In this document: positions 7,078 to 15,056 of the stretch, piece by piece | Numbering within the stretch: position 1 is the stretch's first letter | Layout: every line of letters starts with the position of its first letter | DNA from: Deferribacterales bacterium UBA4806 | Lineage (GTDB): Bacteria > Chrysiogenota > Deferribacteres > Deferribacterales > UBA228 | Direction: 5' to 3' | Assembly (NCBI GenBank): GCA_002402635.1 | Contig: DHGE01000120.1 | Location: 1-22,338, forward strand | Length of the DNA stretch: 22,338 nucleotides | Program-made: the position numbers and the translations under genes | Notes under the pieces: model-generated | Database searches by the model: none | Told to the model about the DNA's origin: nothing | What the model saw: only the letters and a program-made list of their open reading frames with translations

Positions 7078-8062
7078 AGTAGGTATTAATGGATTTGGTA
7101 GAATAGGAAGGTGTGCTTTTAGAGCCGCATTGAAAAAGGGTTTACCTTTAGAGTTTATGGCTATAAATGATTTAACAGATCCAAAAACTCTAGCGCATTT
7201 ATTAAAGTACGATTCAGTTCATGGTATCGCTGATTTTGAAGTGACTTATACAGACAATTCATTAGTTGTGGATGGGAAAGAAATTAAGGTGCTTACAGAA
7301 AAAGATCCAGCAAATTTACCATGGAAAAATTTAGGTGTTGATGTTGTAATTGAATCTACTGGACTTTTTACAAAAAGGGATATGGCTTCAAAACATTTGC
7401 AGGCAGGAGCTAAAAAAGTTGTTATTACAGCTCCAGCAAAAGAACCGGATTTTACTGTTGTCTTAGGAGTTAACTGTAATAAATATGATAAGAACAAACA
7501 TCATATAATATCCAATGCATCATGCACTACCAATTGTTTAGCTCCTGTTGTTAAGGTATTAAATGAATGTTGTGGAATTGAATATGGGCTTATGACAACT
7601 ATTCATTCCTATACAAATGATCAGAGGATTTTAGATCTGCCACATAAGGATTTACGTAGAGCAAGGGCTGCTGCATTATCAATGATTCCAACATCAACAG
7701 GTGCTGCAAAAGCAATTGGTGAGGTAATTCCTGAAATGAAAGGGAAACTGGACGGTCTTGCTATAAGAGTGCCAACACCTAATGTGTCAATAGTTGACCT
7801 AACATGTGTTGTGAAAAAAGAAACTTCAGTTGAAGAAATAAATAAAGCAATGAAAAAGGCCAGCGAAAGTTCATTAAAGGGTATCTTAGAATATGTGACA
7901 GAGCCCATGGTATCTATTGACTTTAAAGGGAATTCGAGTTCTTCTATGTTTGATGCTGAATTGACCAAAGTTATAGGGAAAGTGGTGAAGGTATTTAGCT
8001 GGTATGATAATGAGTGGGGTTATTCTAATAGGGTTGTTGATTTAGTTTCAAAATTGTTATAA
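7067..8062 (+). CDS. gap: Type I glyceraldehyde-3-phosphate dehydrogenase
   Basis: This enzyme converts glyceraldehyde-3-phosphate, NAD and phosphate to 1,3-bisphosphoglycerate, as a cytosolic homotetramer. The length of 331 residues is normal. The Rossmann opening I-N-G-F-G-R-I-G-R (7-15) is followed by A-I-N-D (32-35), whose Asp favours NAD over NADP. The active site S-N-A-S-C-T-T-N-C-L-A-P (149-160) has catalytic Cys153, with the base His180 in T-T-I-H-S-Y-T. The S-loop and phosphate-binding residues are present, and the C-terminus has the usual W-Y-D-N-E-W-G-Y-S-N-R. The ATG is set by a strong AAGGAGG (7054-7060) inside the 3' end of the PAS gene. A strong intrinsic terminator lies 5 nt past the stop codon, separating gap from pgk. 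Confidence 0.98.
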   Translation: MSIKVGINGFGRIGRCAFRAALKKGLPLEFMAINDLTDPKTLAHLLKYDSVHGIADFEVTYTDNSLVVDGKEIKVLTEKDPANLPWKNLGVDVVIESTGLFTKRDMASKHLQAGAKKVVITAPAKEPDFTVVLGVNCNKYDKNKHHIISNASCTTNCLAPVVKVLNECCGIEYGLMTTIHSYTNDQRILDLPHKDLRRARAAALSMIPTSTGAAKAIGEVIPEMKGKLDGLAIRVPTPNVSIVDLTCVVKKETSVEEINKAMKKASESSLKGILEYVTEPMVSIDFKGNSSSSMFDAELTKVIGKVVKVFSWYDNEWGYSNRVVDLVSKLL

Positions 8063-8063
8063 A
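8037..8063 (+). promoter_or_regulatory. Weak promoter candidate at the end of gap, ahead of pgk
   Basis: TATAAA (8058-8063), overlapping the gap stop codon, has TTGATT 15 nt upstream (8037-8042), or TTGTTG 18 nt upstream (8034-8039). Either pairing is sub-optimal. A transcript from it would begin near base 8070, inside the first arm of the terminator hairpin, so that hairpin could not form in this RNA. It is listed because pgk otherwise has only 22 nt between the terminator and its ATG. Confidence 0.25.
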
Positions 8064-8067
8064 TTAA

Positions 8068-8098
8068 GAGAGGCCATGGGGCCTCTCGTTTTTTTTTT
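8068..8098 (+). terminator. Strong intrinsic terminator after gap
   Basis: A perfect 8-bp stem, GAGAGGCC (8068-8075) and GGCCTCTC (8080-8087), with a 4-nt ATGG loop, is followed by G and a run of ten T (8089-8098). The stem has five G-C pairs in a very AT-rich region. It should end or reduce transcription coming from the gpmI/comF/PAS/gap side before pgk. Confidence 0.93.
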
Positions 8099-8120
8099 AT
8101 TTAATAATTAAGGAGGCTAT

Positions 8121-9293
8121 ATGAGAATAAAGTCAATAAAAGAATTAAATTTAAAAGATAAAAGGACGTTTTTAAGGGTAGATTTTAATGTGCCATTAAA
8201 AGGTGGGGTGATAGAAGATGATACCCGTATAGAAGAGGCGCTTCCTACCATAAAATATGCATTAGATAAAGGTGCAAAACTTATATTGGCGACCCATTTG
8301 GGGAGGCCAAAAGGAGAAAAAAAAGCAGAGTATTCTTTAAAAAGTGTAGCTGATTATATAAATAAAAAGTATTTTAGATTAGCCTTTGTAGATGATTGTA
8401 TTGGAGAAAGCGTTAAAAAGGCAATTGATGGGTTGGGTTCAGGTGAAGCAATTCTGTTAGAAAACTTAAGATTTTATAAAGGTGAGGAGAAAAATGATCC
8501 AACCTTTGTAAAGGCTTTGAGCGAGTTTACGGAAGTCTATGTAAACGATGCTTTCGGTACTTCTCATAGAGAGCATGCTTCAGTATATGGATTAGCCTTG
8601 AAAATAAAGGATAAAGGAGCTGGCTTTTTAATAGAAAAGGAAGTCAATGCCTTGGACAAACTGATTGTCAACCCTGAAAAGCCATTTGCAGCTATATTGG
8701 GAGGTGCAAAGGTTAGTGACAAAATTGGTGTCATTGAAAGCTTGCTCGATAAAATTGATAAACTTTTTATTGGGGGAGCTATGGCCTATACATTTTTAAA
8801 ATTCAATGGTTTTAAGGTTGGTAAATCCCTTATTGAAATTGAAATGTTGCCAACTATAGACAAAATATATAAGAAGGCAATGGATAAAAATGTTGAAATA
8901 TTTTTGCCTGTTGATCATTTAGCTTCAACAAGTTTAGATGGTCAGCCTATAAGGTTAGACAATGAAGATATAGATGATAATTTAATGGGGCTTGACATTG
9001 GTGAAAAGACTATAGAAAAATATAAAAGAGCTCTCAAGGATGTGAAAACAATACTTTGGAATGGTCCAATGGGTGTGTTTGAGAAAGATCAATACTCAAA
9101 GGGTACCTTTGAAATTGCTAATTTTATATCTTCTTTGGACGCTTTTTCTGTTGTTGGAGGAGGAGATTCAGTAAGCGCTGTTCACAAAGCTGGTGTGGCT
9201 GATAAAATAAGCCATATTTCAACTGGAGGAGGTGCTTCTTTGGAGTATATTGAAAAGGGGAGTTTACCATGTATTGATATTTTAAAATATTGA
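8121..9293 (+). CDS. pgk: Phosphoglycerate kinase
   Basis: Phosphoglycerate kinase transfers phosphate from 1,3-bisphosphoglycerate to ADP, working directly after Gap. The monomer of 390 residues is normal. Landmarks in order are R-V-D-F-N-V-P-L (19-26, substrate binding), D-D-T-R-I (33-37), T-H-L-G-R-P-K-G (about 59-66), E-N-L-R-F-Y (about 114-119), N-D-A-F-G-T-S-H-R-E-H-A-S (about 141-153), I-L-G-G-A-K-V-S-D-K (about 191-200, nucleotide side), G-P-M-G-V-F-E (about 314-320) and G-G-G-D-S-V-S-A-V (about 346-354). The ATG has a strong AAGGAGG. It lies only 22 nt after the gap terminator, so its own transcription must come from read-through or from a promoter inside the end of gap. Triosephosphate isomerase, often next in such clusters, is absent; ATP synthase genes follow. 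Confidence 0.98.
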   Translation: MRIKSIKELNLKDKRTFLRVDFNVPLKGGVIEDDTRIEEALPTIKYALDKGAKLILATHLGRPKGEKKAEYSLKSVADYINKKYFRLAFVDDCIGESVKKAIDGLGSGEAILLENLRFYKGEEKNDPTFVKALSEFTEVYVNDAFGTSHREHASVYGLALKIKDKGAGFLIEKEVNALDKLIVNPEKPFAAILGGAKVSDKIGVIESLLDKIDKLFIGGAMAYTFLKFNGFKVGKSLIEIEMLPTIDKIYKKAMDKNVEIFLPVDHLASTSLDGQPIRLDNEDIDDNLMGLDIGEKTIEKYKRALKDVKTILWNGPMGVFEKDQYSKGTFEIANFISSLDAFSVVGGGDSVSAVHKAGVADKISHISTGGGASLEYIEKGSLPCIDILKY

Positions 9294-9318
9294 CAGAATA
9301 CTTAATATTTGGTATGAG
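9290..9318 (+). promoter_or_regulatory. Probable promoter of the ATP synthase operon, overlapping the pgk stop codon
   Basis: A perfect -35 TTGACA (9290-9295) includes the pgk TGA stop (9291-9293). After exactly 17 nt comes TATGAG (9313-9318), preceded by TGG to form an extended -10 (TGnTATGAG, 9310-9318). The expected start is near 9325, about 25 nt before the atpF' ATG. This is the best promoter match in the window. Confidence 0.6.
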
Positions 9319-9350
9319 CAGAATAATAAAAAATATAGTGAATTAAAATT

Positions 9351-9764
9351 ATGTTAAATTTAGACAGTACATTAATATTGCAGATGATTAATTTTTTAAT
9401 CATCATTTTTATATCGAAGAAATATATTTTAAAACCTATATTAAGCAATATTGAAAAAAGAAATGAAAAGTTAGCATATCTTCAAAGAGAAATTAAAGTT
9501 AAAGAAGAAAAATTAGCTGAGTTAAAAAAAATATATAATTTAAAATTATTGGAAGCAAGAAATAAGCTTAATGATGAAAGGAAATTAACATTAGATAATT
9601 TAAAGAAAAGTTTTGAGGAACAAAGAAATACTGAAAAAATTTTAAATGAAAGTTATTATCGTGAACAAATATCAATATTAGAACAAGAATCTGATAGACT
9701 AATGAATGAATTGAGCAAAAAAGTGCCCGAATTTTCAGAATTAATAATTGAGAAATTGTTGTGA
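9351..9764 (+). CDS. atpF': ATP synthase F0 subunit b' (second-type b subunit)
   Basis: The 137-residue protein has one N-terminal membrane helix (about residues 8-27: I-L-Q-M-I-N-F-L-I-I-I-F-I-S-K-K-Y) followed by a long charged helix predicted as coiled coil. This is the b/b' peripheral-stalk architecture. Q-M-I-N-F-L and the K-P-I-L motif after the helix are typical of b-type subunits. The stalk holds the alpha3beta3 head against rotation. It pairs with the different b protein encoded directly after it, a b'-b order seen in cyanobacteria, Alphaproteobacteria, Campylobacterota and other groups with a heterodimeric stalk. It has no clear Shine-Dalgarno and lies 57 nt after pgk. Its end overlaps atpF by 4 nt (GTGA). 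Confidence 0.88.
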   Translation: MLNLDSTLILQMINFLIIIFISKKYILKPILSNIEKRNEKLAYLQREIKVKEEKLAELKKIYNLKLLEARNKLNDERKLTLDNLKKSFEEQRNTEKILNESYYREQISILEQESDRLMNELSKKVPEFSELIIEKLL

Positions 9765-10312
9765 TATTAAGAGTAATAATATTAATTTTATTTTCAAATA
9801 TTTATCTTTATGCTTCTGATAATTCACACATAGATATTGGTTCTTTTTTTTGGAGAATTATCACATTTATCATTTTTGTCTTAATAATTTATAAATTTGC
9901 CAAGGTTCCTCTGCTTGAATTTCTTGATAGGAGGAAAATTAATATTGTTAATAGTTTCAATTCTGCAAAAGAGAAAAATGATAATATAGAAAACTTTATA
10001 AAGCTTGAAAATGATAGATTGTTACATCTTGATAATGAAATTGAAGAGATGAAGAAAAAATATTATAAACAAATTGAAGTAGAAAAAGAGCAATTTATAA
10101 ATAATTTTGAGCAAGAACTTAGAAAATATAGAAATTCTATTGAAAGAGCTATTGAAGGTGAGAGAAAAAAAATTGTTTCCACAATAGTTGATGAAGTTTT
10201 AAAAAATACCATAAAAACTTCCATAGAGATATTACAAAACAATACAAGTAAAGAAAAACTACTGTTAAGCTGGAAGAAAAATATCGGTAGGTTAAGTAAA
10301 ATTGAAAGATAA
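9761..10312 (+). CDS. atpF: ATP synthase F0 subunit b with N-terminal signal-like helix
   Basis: The 183-residue protein starts with GTG, overlapping the end of atpF' by 4 nt. It has two hydrophobic stretches. Residues 3-18 look like a cleavable signal peptide (I-L-R-V-I-I-L-I-L-F-S-N-I-Y-L-Y-A-S). Residues 25-46 (I-D-I-G-S-F-F-W-R-I-I-T-F-I-I-F-V-L) are the true membrane anchor, ending in K-V-P-L-L-E-F-L-D-R-R, the usual b-subunit hinge. The rest is a long charged coiled coil forming the peripheral stalk with b' and delta. A signal-like N-terminus on b is known in several groups (for example Campylobacterota and Desulfobacterota-like lineages), so this is consistent but not diagnostic. The 3' end overlaps atpH by 11 nt. 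Confidence 0.88.
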   Translation: MILRVIILILFSNIYLYASDNSHIDIGSFFWRIITFIIFVLIIYKFAKVPLLEFLDRRKINIVNSFNSAKEKNDNIENFIKLENDRLLHLDNEIEEMKKKYYKQIEVEKEQFINNFEQELRKYRNSIERAIEGERKKIVSTIVDEVLKNTIKTSIEILQNNTSKEKLLLSWKKNIGRLSKIER

Positions 10313-10847
10313 TGTTATCGTAAAGAGATATGGTTATGCATTATTTAGTGTATATAAAGAAAAATTGCAAGTTGATCTGCTTAAGGATGTTTTTGGACAA
10401 TTTATAGAAATATTGAATCAATATGAGCAGCTATATGTTTTATTAAATTCTCCTATAATATCAAGAAGTGAAAAAATGGAACTTTTAAGTCGTTTAATGC
10501 AAAAAAGTAAATCTGAGAAAATATTTTTAAACTTTTTAAGCCTACTTGTTGTTAACAACAGGTTCAAATACGTTTTTAATATCTATAGATATATTTTAGA
10601 TTTATACAACGAGGAAAATAATACAATGGTTGCTACTCTTTATGTTGTAGATAAGCCTGATAATAGTATACTAGATCAGCTGCGATATGAGCTTGAAAGG
10701 ATTGTTCAGTACAAAATAATATTTGATATTAAAATAAAAAAAGATATATTAGGTGGCTTTGTTATTGTCATGAAAGATAAGATAATTGATGGAAGCATAA
10801 GAAAAACTTTAAATGAGATTGTATTAAATGTTAAAGGAGAAATATGA
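10302..10847 (+). CDS. atpH: ATP synthase F1 subunit delta
   Basis: The 181-residue length is normal for the delta (OSCP-like) subunit, which ties the peripheral stalk to the top of F1. Family features are V-x-K-R-Y-G-Y-A-L-F (7-16), a helical N-terminal domain including L-N-S-P-I-I-S-R-S-E-K (about 53-63), and the C-terminal I-K-K-D-I-L-G-G-F-V-I-V-M-K-D-K-I-I-D-G-S-I-R (about 145-167), the most conserved part. The start is TTG at 10302; no in-frame ATG or GTG is near, and the R-Y-G-Y-A motif fixes the start near here. It overlaps atpF by 11 nt and atpA by 4 nt. Confidence 0.93.
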   Translation: MKDNVIVKRYGYALFSVYKEKLQVDLLKDVFGQFIEILNQYEQLYVLLNSPIISRSEKMELLSRLMQKSKSEKIFLNFLSLLVVNNRFKYVFNIYRYILDLYNEENNTMVATLYVVDKPDNSILDQLRYELERIVQYKIIFDIKIKKDILGGFVIVMKDKIIDGSIRKTLNEIVLNVKGEI

Positions 10848-12361
10848 TGCAGTTAAAATCCGATGAAATTAGCCGTATTATAAAAGATAATATAAAAAAT
10901 TTTGAAAAAAAACTGGAAATGGAAGAAGTAGGCTATGTTCTAAGTGCAGGAGATGGAATAGCTCGTATATATGGTCTAAATAAGGTTATGGCTGGCGAAC
11001 TTGTAGAATTGAAAGAGGACCGATTTGGAATAGCTATGAATATAGAAGAAGATTCTGTTGGCGTTGTAATTACAGATAAATTTGAAGACATTAAGGAGGG
11101 AGATGTTGTAAAAAGAACGGGGCGTATTGCATCAGTTCCTGTAGGGGAAGAACTTTTAGGGAGAGTTGTAAATCCTTTGGGGCAACCAATAGATGGAAAA
11201 GGGCCTATAAAGGTGAAAAATTATGATGTAATTGAGAAAATAGCCCCTGGAATTGTCAAAAGAAGGCCTGTTAAAGAACCCTTACAAACTGGTATAAAAG
11301 CTATAGACTCTATGATACCCATTGGTCGTGGGCAAAGAGAATTGATTATAGGAGATAGGCAAACAGGTAAAACAGCAATAGTTTTAGATACAATAATAAA
11401 TCAGAAAAATACAGATGTAATTTGCGTATATGTAGCAATTGGTCAAAAAAATTCGACCGTTGCAAGAGTTGTCGATACATTGGAAAAAAATGGTGCTCTA
11501 GATAATACTATAGTTGTATCAGCAACAGCAAGTGACCCTGCTCCATTACAATATATTGCTCCATATGCAGGTTGTACTATGGGAGAATATTTTAGAGATA
11601 GAGGAAAACATGCGCTCGTAATATATGATGATTTGTCAAAACATGCTGCTGCTTATAGACAATTATCGCTTTTATTGAGACGACCTCCTGGTAGAGAAGC
11701 TTATCCAGGTGATGTTTTTTACTTGCATTCCAGACTTTTAGAAAGAGCAGCTAAGTTCAATGAAAAACATGGTGGTGGTTCTCTTACTGCTTTGCCAATA
11801 ATTGAAACCCAGGCTGGAGATGTGTCTGCCTATATTCCTACAAATGTTATTTCTATTACAGATGGACAAATTTACCTAGAAGGAGATTTATTCTATGCTG
11901 GTATAAGACCAGCAATTAACGTTGGGCTATCTGTTTCGAGGGTTGGAGGATCTGCTCAAATAAAGGCTATGAAACAGATAGCGGGAAGTTTAAGATTAGA
12001 CCTTGCTCAGTATAGAGAATTAGCGGCATTTGCTCAGTTCGGTAGTGAACTTGATGCGGCGACACAGGCACAATTAAACAGAGGGAGTAAACTTGTTGAA
12101 CTCTTAAAACAAGATCAATATTTGCCAGTACCAGTTGAAGAACAAATATTGATATTATTTGCTGGAGTAAATGGCTATCTAGATGAAGTTCCTAACGAAA
12201 AAATAAAGGCTTTTGAAAAGGAGCTTATAAGCTATATTAGGGCAAATAATAAAGAAATATTGCAGGAGATAGTGGATAAAAAGGAATTGTCTGAGCAGCT
12301 AAAAGATAAAATAGGTAAAAATATAAAAGAATTTTTAAGTATATTTTTAACAACTAATTAG
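10844..12361 (+). CDS. atpA: ATP synthase F1 subunit alpha
   Basis: The non-catalytic nucleotide-binding subunit of F1 is 505 residues, a normal length. Landmarks are the N-terminal delta-contact helix, the crown barrel, P-L-G-Q-P-I-D-G (111-118), the Walker A G-D-R-Q-T-G-K-T (170-177) with the Gln typical of alpha, A-L-V-I-Y-D-D-L-S-K-H-A (Walker B region, about 262-273), L-L-R-R-P-P-G-R-E-A-Y-P-G-D and the S-V-S-R-V-G-G-S-A-Q motif containing the arginine that reaches the catalytic site. Two adjacent ATGs (10844, 10847) are possible; GGAGA sits just before them. It overlaps atpH by 4 nt and abuts atpG with no spacing. Confidence 0.98.
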   Translation: MMQLKSDEISRIIKDNIKNFEKKLEMEEVGYVLSAGDGIARIYGLNKVMAGELVELKEDRFGIAMNIEEDSVGVVITDKFEDIKEGDVVKRTGRIASVPVGEELLGRVVNPLGQPIDGKGPIKVKNYDVIEKIAPGIVKRRPVKEPLQTGIKAIDSMIPIGRGQRELIIGDRQTGKTAIVLDTIINQKNTDVICVYVAIGQKNSTVARVVDTLEKNGALDNTIVVSATASDPAPLQYIAPYAGCTMGEYFRDRGKHALVIYDDLSKHAAAYRQLSLLLRRPPGREAYPGDVFYLHSRLLERAAKFNEKHGGGSLTALPIIETQAGDVSAYIPTNVISITDGQIYLEGDLFYAGIRPAINVGLSVSRVGGSAQIKAMKQIAGSLRLDLAQYRELAAFAQFGSELDAATQAQLNRGSKLVELLKQDQYLPVPVEEQILILFAGVNGYLDEVPNEKIKAFEKELISYIRANNKEILQEIVDKKELSEQLKDKIGKNIKEFLSIFLTTN

Positions 12362-13216
12362 ATGAAAAGCACAAGAGATATAAAAAGAAAAATTAATTCT
12401 ATAAAAAGTACGCAGAAAATAACAAAAGCCATGAAGATGGTGTCAGCTGCAAAATTCAGAAGAGCTCAGGAAGCCTTTAATTCTACTATTGCTTATGCAA
12501 ATAATATTAAAGAAATAATCATGCATTTAAGTAGTGCTATTGAAGACGATATACATCCATTTTTTCATGCAGAGAAGTTAGGTAAAATATTAGTTATATT
12601 TATTACTTCAGATAGAGGGTTATGTGGTGCTTTTAATTCAAATATGGTCAAAACTTTCAATGGTTTTGTAAAAGATAAGAATAAAGAGGAAATAGAAGTA
12701 TTGTCAGTAGGGAGAAGTGGATTTGAGTTTATAAAAAATCATGGGTATAATGTGCCCTTTAAGTTAATAAACTATGGTGGTAAAATTACCTATAATGATG
12801 CAAAAAAGATTGGGGAATTTGTTAGAAAGAATTTTATAGATCATATCTATAGAGAGGTATATATTTTATATAATGAATTCAGAAATGTGGCATATCAAGT
12901 CCCTTTAGTTTATAAATTACTACCTATGGAAAGAAGTGAAACGGTGGAGGCTTCTATTAACTATATTTATGAACCTTCTCCTGAACAATTATTAGATGAA
13001 TTGTTAAGAAGATATGTTGATTTTACTCTTTATAACAAGCTATTGGAGTCGACAGTTGGTGAACATGGATCACGTATGGCAGCAATGGAGAATGCCACTA
13101 AAAACGCTGGAGAAATGATTGATAGATATGTTTTATATTATAATAAGGCAAGACAAGCAGCAATTACCATGGAACTGTTAGATATTGTCAATTGTTCTGA
13201 AGCTCTAAATAAGTGA
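12362..13216 (+). CDS. atpG: ATP synthase F1 subunit gamma
   Basis: The rotor shaft subunit, 284 residues, is normal. The N-terminal coiled coil starts S-T-R-D-I-K-R-K-I-N-S-I-K-S-T-Q-K-I-T-K-A-M-K-M-V-S and contains the conserved M-V-S-A-A-K. The Rossmann-like middle has F-I-T-S-D-R-G-L-C-G-A-F-N (about 80-92). The C-terminal helix contains S-R-M-A-A-M-E-N-A-T-K-N-A (about 237-249) and R-Q-A-A-I-T-M-E-L. It begins immediately after the atpA stop codon (TAG then ATG), so translation is probably coupled to atpA. AAGGAGG for atpD follows directly at its stop. Confidence 0.97.
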   Translation: MKSTRDIKRKINSIKSTQKITKAMKMVSAAKFRRAQEAFNSTIAYANNIKEIIMHLSSAIEDDIHPFFHAEKLGKILVIFITSDRGLCGAFNSNMVKTFNGFVKDKNKEEIEVLSVGRSGFEFIKNHGYNVPFKLINYGGKITYNDAKKIGEFVRKNFIDHIYREVYILYNEFRNVAYQVPLVYKLLPMERSETVEASINYIYEPSPEQLLDELLRRYVDFTLYNKLLESTVGEHGSRMAAMENATKNAGEMIDRYVLYYNKARQAAITMELLDIVNCSEALNK

Positions 13217-13228
13217 AGGAGGATTTAA

Positions 13229-14641
13229 TTGGAAAACATTGGTAAAATAATTCAAATAATAGGTCCTGTTGTAGACATAAAGTTTGAATCAGGTGAATTA
13301 CCTGAGATTTATAATGCAGTGCTTATAAGAGATAAAGATCATCAGAGAGAAGTGATTTGTGAAGTAGAAATGCATTTGGGCGAGAACAATGTAAGAGCTG
13401 TTGCAATGACTTCAACAGATGGGCTTGTAAAAGGAATGGAAGTGATAGATTTAGAAAAACCAATAAGTGTTCCAGTTGGTAAAGAGGTTTTGGGTAGAAT
13501 TTTGAATGTTACTGGAGAACCCGTTGATGAAATGGGTGAGGTTAAGGTAAAAGAAAAATGGCCAATCCATAGACCAGCTCCAGGGCTTGAAGATCAGGAT
13601 ACAGGTTATGAAATATTAGAGACAGGCATAAAAGTAATTGATTTATTAGAACCATATACAAAGGGGGGTAAAACAGGGCTTTTTGGCGGAGCAGGTGTAG
13701 GTAAAACAGTTCTTATTATGGAATTAATAAATAACATCGCTAAGGAACACGGTGGATATTCTGTATTTGGTGGAGTTGGAGAAAGAACAAGAGAAGGAAA
13801 TGATTTATGGCTAGAAATGAAAGAATCTGGTGTATTAGATAAAGTTGCACTTATATATGGTCAGATGAATGAACCACCTGGAGCAAGAATGCGTGTAGGG
13901 TTATCGGCTTTAACAGTTGCAGAATATTTTAGAGATGTGGAAAGACAGGATGTACTGCTTTTTATAGATAATATTTTTAGATTTTCACAAGCTGGTTCTG
14001 AAGTATCTGCTTTACTAGGCAGGATGCCCTCAGCCGTTGGCTATCAGCCAACCTTGGGTACTGAAATGGGAGATCTTCAAGAAAGGATAACTTCTACAAA
14101 AAGGGGTTCTATTACTTCTGTACAGGCAATTTATGTTCCTGCTGATGACTTAACAGACCCTGCTCCAGCAACAACATTTGCGCACTTAGATGCTACAACA
14201 GTACTTTCAAGGCAGATTGCAGAACTTGGTATTTATCCGGCTGTCGATCCATTAGACTCAACTTCTAGGATACTAGATCCAAATATTATAGGTACGGAAC
14301 ACTATATAGTTGCAAGGGAAGTTCAGAAAATTCTGCAAAGATACAAAGAACTACAGGATATTATAGCAATTTTAGGGATGGAAGAATTATCTGATGATGA
14401 TAAATTAATAGTGCTTAGAGCAAGACGTATTCAAAGATTATTTTCTCAGCCATTTCATGTGGCAGAACAGTTTACTGGGATATCAGGGAAATATGTAAAA
14501 CTAGAAGATACGATTAAGGCTTTTAGGCTATTAATAGATGGACAGTTAGATGAGCTACCAGAACAGGCCTTTTATATGGTTGGTGGCTTAGATGATATTT
14601 ATGAAAAATCAGAAAAATTAAAGGCATCAACAAAGAAGTAA
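13229..14641 (+). CDS. atpD: ATP synthase F1 subunit beta (catalytic)
   Basis: The catalytic subunit is 470 residues, normal. Landmarks are I-G-P-V-V-D-I (11-17), Walker A G-G-A-G-V-G-K-T (153-160), G-V-G-E-R-T-R-E-G (182-190) with catalytic Glu185, L-L-F-I-D-N-I-F-R-F-S-Q-A-G-S-E-V-S-A-L-L-G-R-M-P-S (about 246-270, Walker B and arginine region), the D-D-L-T-D-P-A-P catch loop and the C-terminal D-E-L-P-E-Q-A-F-Y-M-V-G. Initiation is at TTG 13229, supported by a perfect AAGGAGG (13216-13222) at 6-nt spacing; there is no nearby in-frame ATG or GTG. It is separated by 1 nt from atpC. Confidence 0.98.
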   Translation: MENIGKIIQIIGPVVDIKFESGELPEIYNAVLIRDKDHQREVICEVEMHLGENNVRAVAMTSTDGLVKGMEVIDLEKPISVPVGKEVLGRILNVTGEPVDEMGEVKVKEKWPIHRPAPGLEDQDTGYEILETGIKVIDLLEPYTKGGKTGLFGGAGVGKTVLIMELINNIAKEHGGYSVFGGVGERTREGNDLWLEMKESGVLDKVALIYGQMNEPPGARMRVGLSALTVAEYFRDVERQDVLLFIDNIFRFSQAGSEVSALLGRMPSAVGYQPTLGTEMGDLQERITSTKRGSITSVQAIYVPADDLTDPAPATTFAHLDATTVLSRQIAELGIYPAVDPLDSTSRILDPNIIGTEHYIVAREVQKILQRYKELQDIIAILGMEELSDDDKLIVLRARRIQRLFSQPFHVAEQFTGISGKYVKLEDTIKAFRLLIDGQLDELPEQAFYMVGGLDDIYEKSEKLKASTKK

Positions 14642-14642
14642 A

Positions 14643-15056
14643 ATGGAAGCTAATTTTCATTTTGAATTGGTGACTCCAACAAGAAGTTTATTTAAGGGAG
14701 ATGTTGAAGAATTAACTGTTCCAGGGTTATATGGAGAGTTGGGAATTCTTCTGGATCATGCTCCTTTAATAACAGCTTTGGCAATGGGAGAATTAAGGTT
14801 TAAGCATAATATGGTTTCAGACTGTGCTTTTATTGAATATGGTTTTTTAGAGGTTCGTAATAATAATGTTATCATTCTTGCTGAAAATGCTGAACTGGGT
14901 AAAGAAATTGACTATCAAAAAGCTTTCGAGGAAAAGGAAAGAGCAGAAAAAGAATTAATTATGGCTAGAGAAAAGGACGATAAAGCTGTTAGGGATGCTG
15001 AATACAAAATAAAAAAGGAGTTGATGAGGGTTAAAATTTCTGAGAGGTACAAATAG
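14643..15056 (+). CDS. atpC: ATP synthase F1 subunit epsilon
   Basis: The rotor-base subunit is 137 residues, with the N-terminal beta sandwich (F-x-L-V-T-P-T-R-S-L-F-K-G-D, 8-21; T-V-P-G-L-Y-G-E-L-G-I-L-L-D-H-A-P-L, 25-42) and a C-terminal two-helix part from about residue 87, which can act as an inhibitory arm in ATP synthases. Relative to most homologs G-x-L-G-I-L-x-x-H is kept. It starts 1 nt after the atpD stop. Its stop codon TAG (15054-15056) shares bases with the proposed ATA start of the next gene. Confidence 0.95.
   Translation: MEANFHFELVTPTRSLFKGDVEELTVPGLYGELGILLDHAPLITALAMGELRFKHNMVSDCAFIEYGFLEVRNNNVIILAENAELGKEIDYQKAFEEKERAEKELIMAREKDDKAVRDAEYKIKKELMRVKISERYK

Noticed and set aside
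7621..7968. A long open frame on the minus strand inside gap (similar ones lie antisense in gpmI and lptF)
   Set aside because: It mirrors the strongly conserved gap frame, has no ribosome binding site and no recognisable product.
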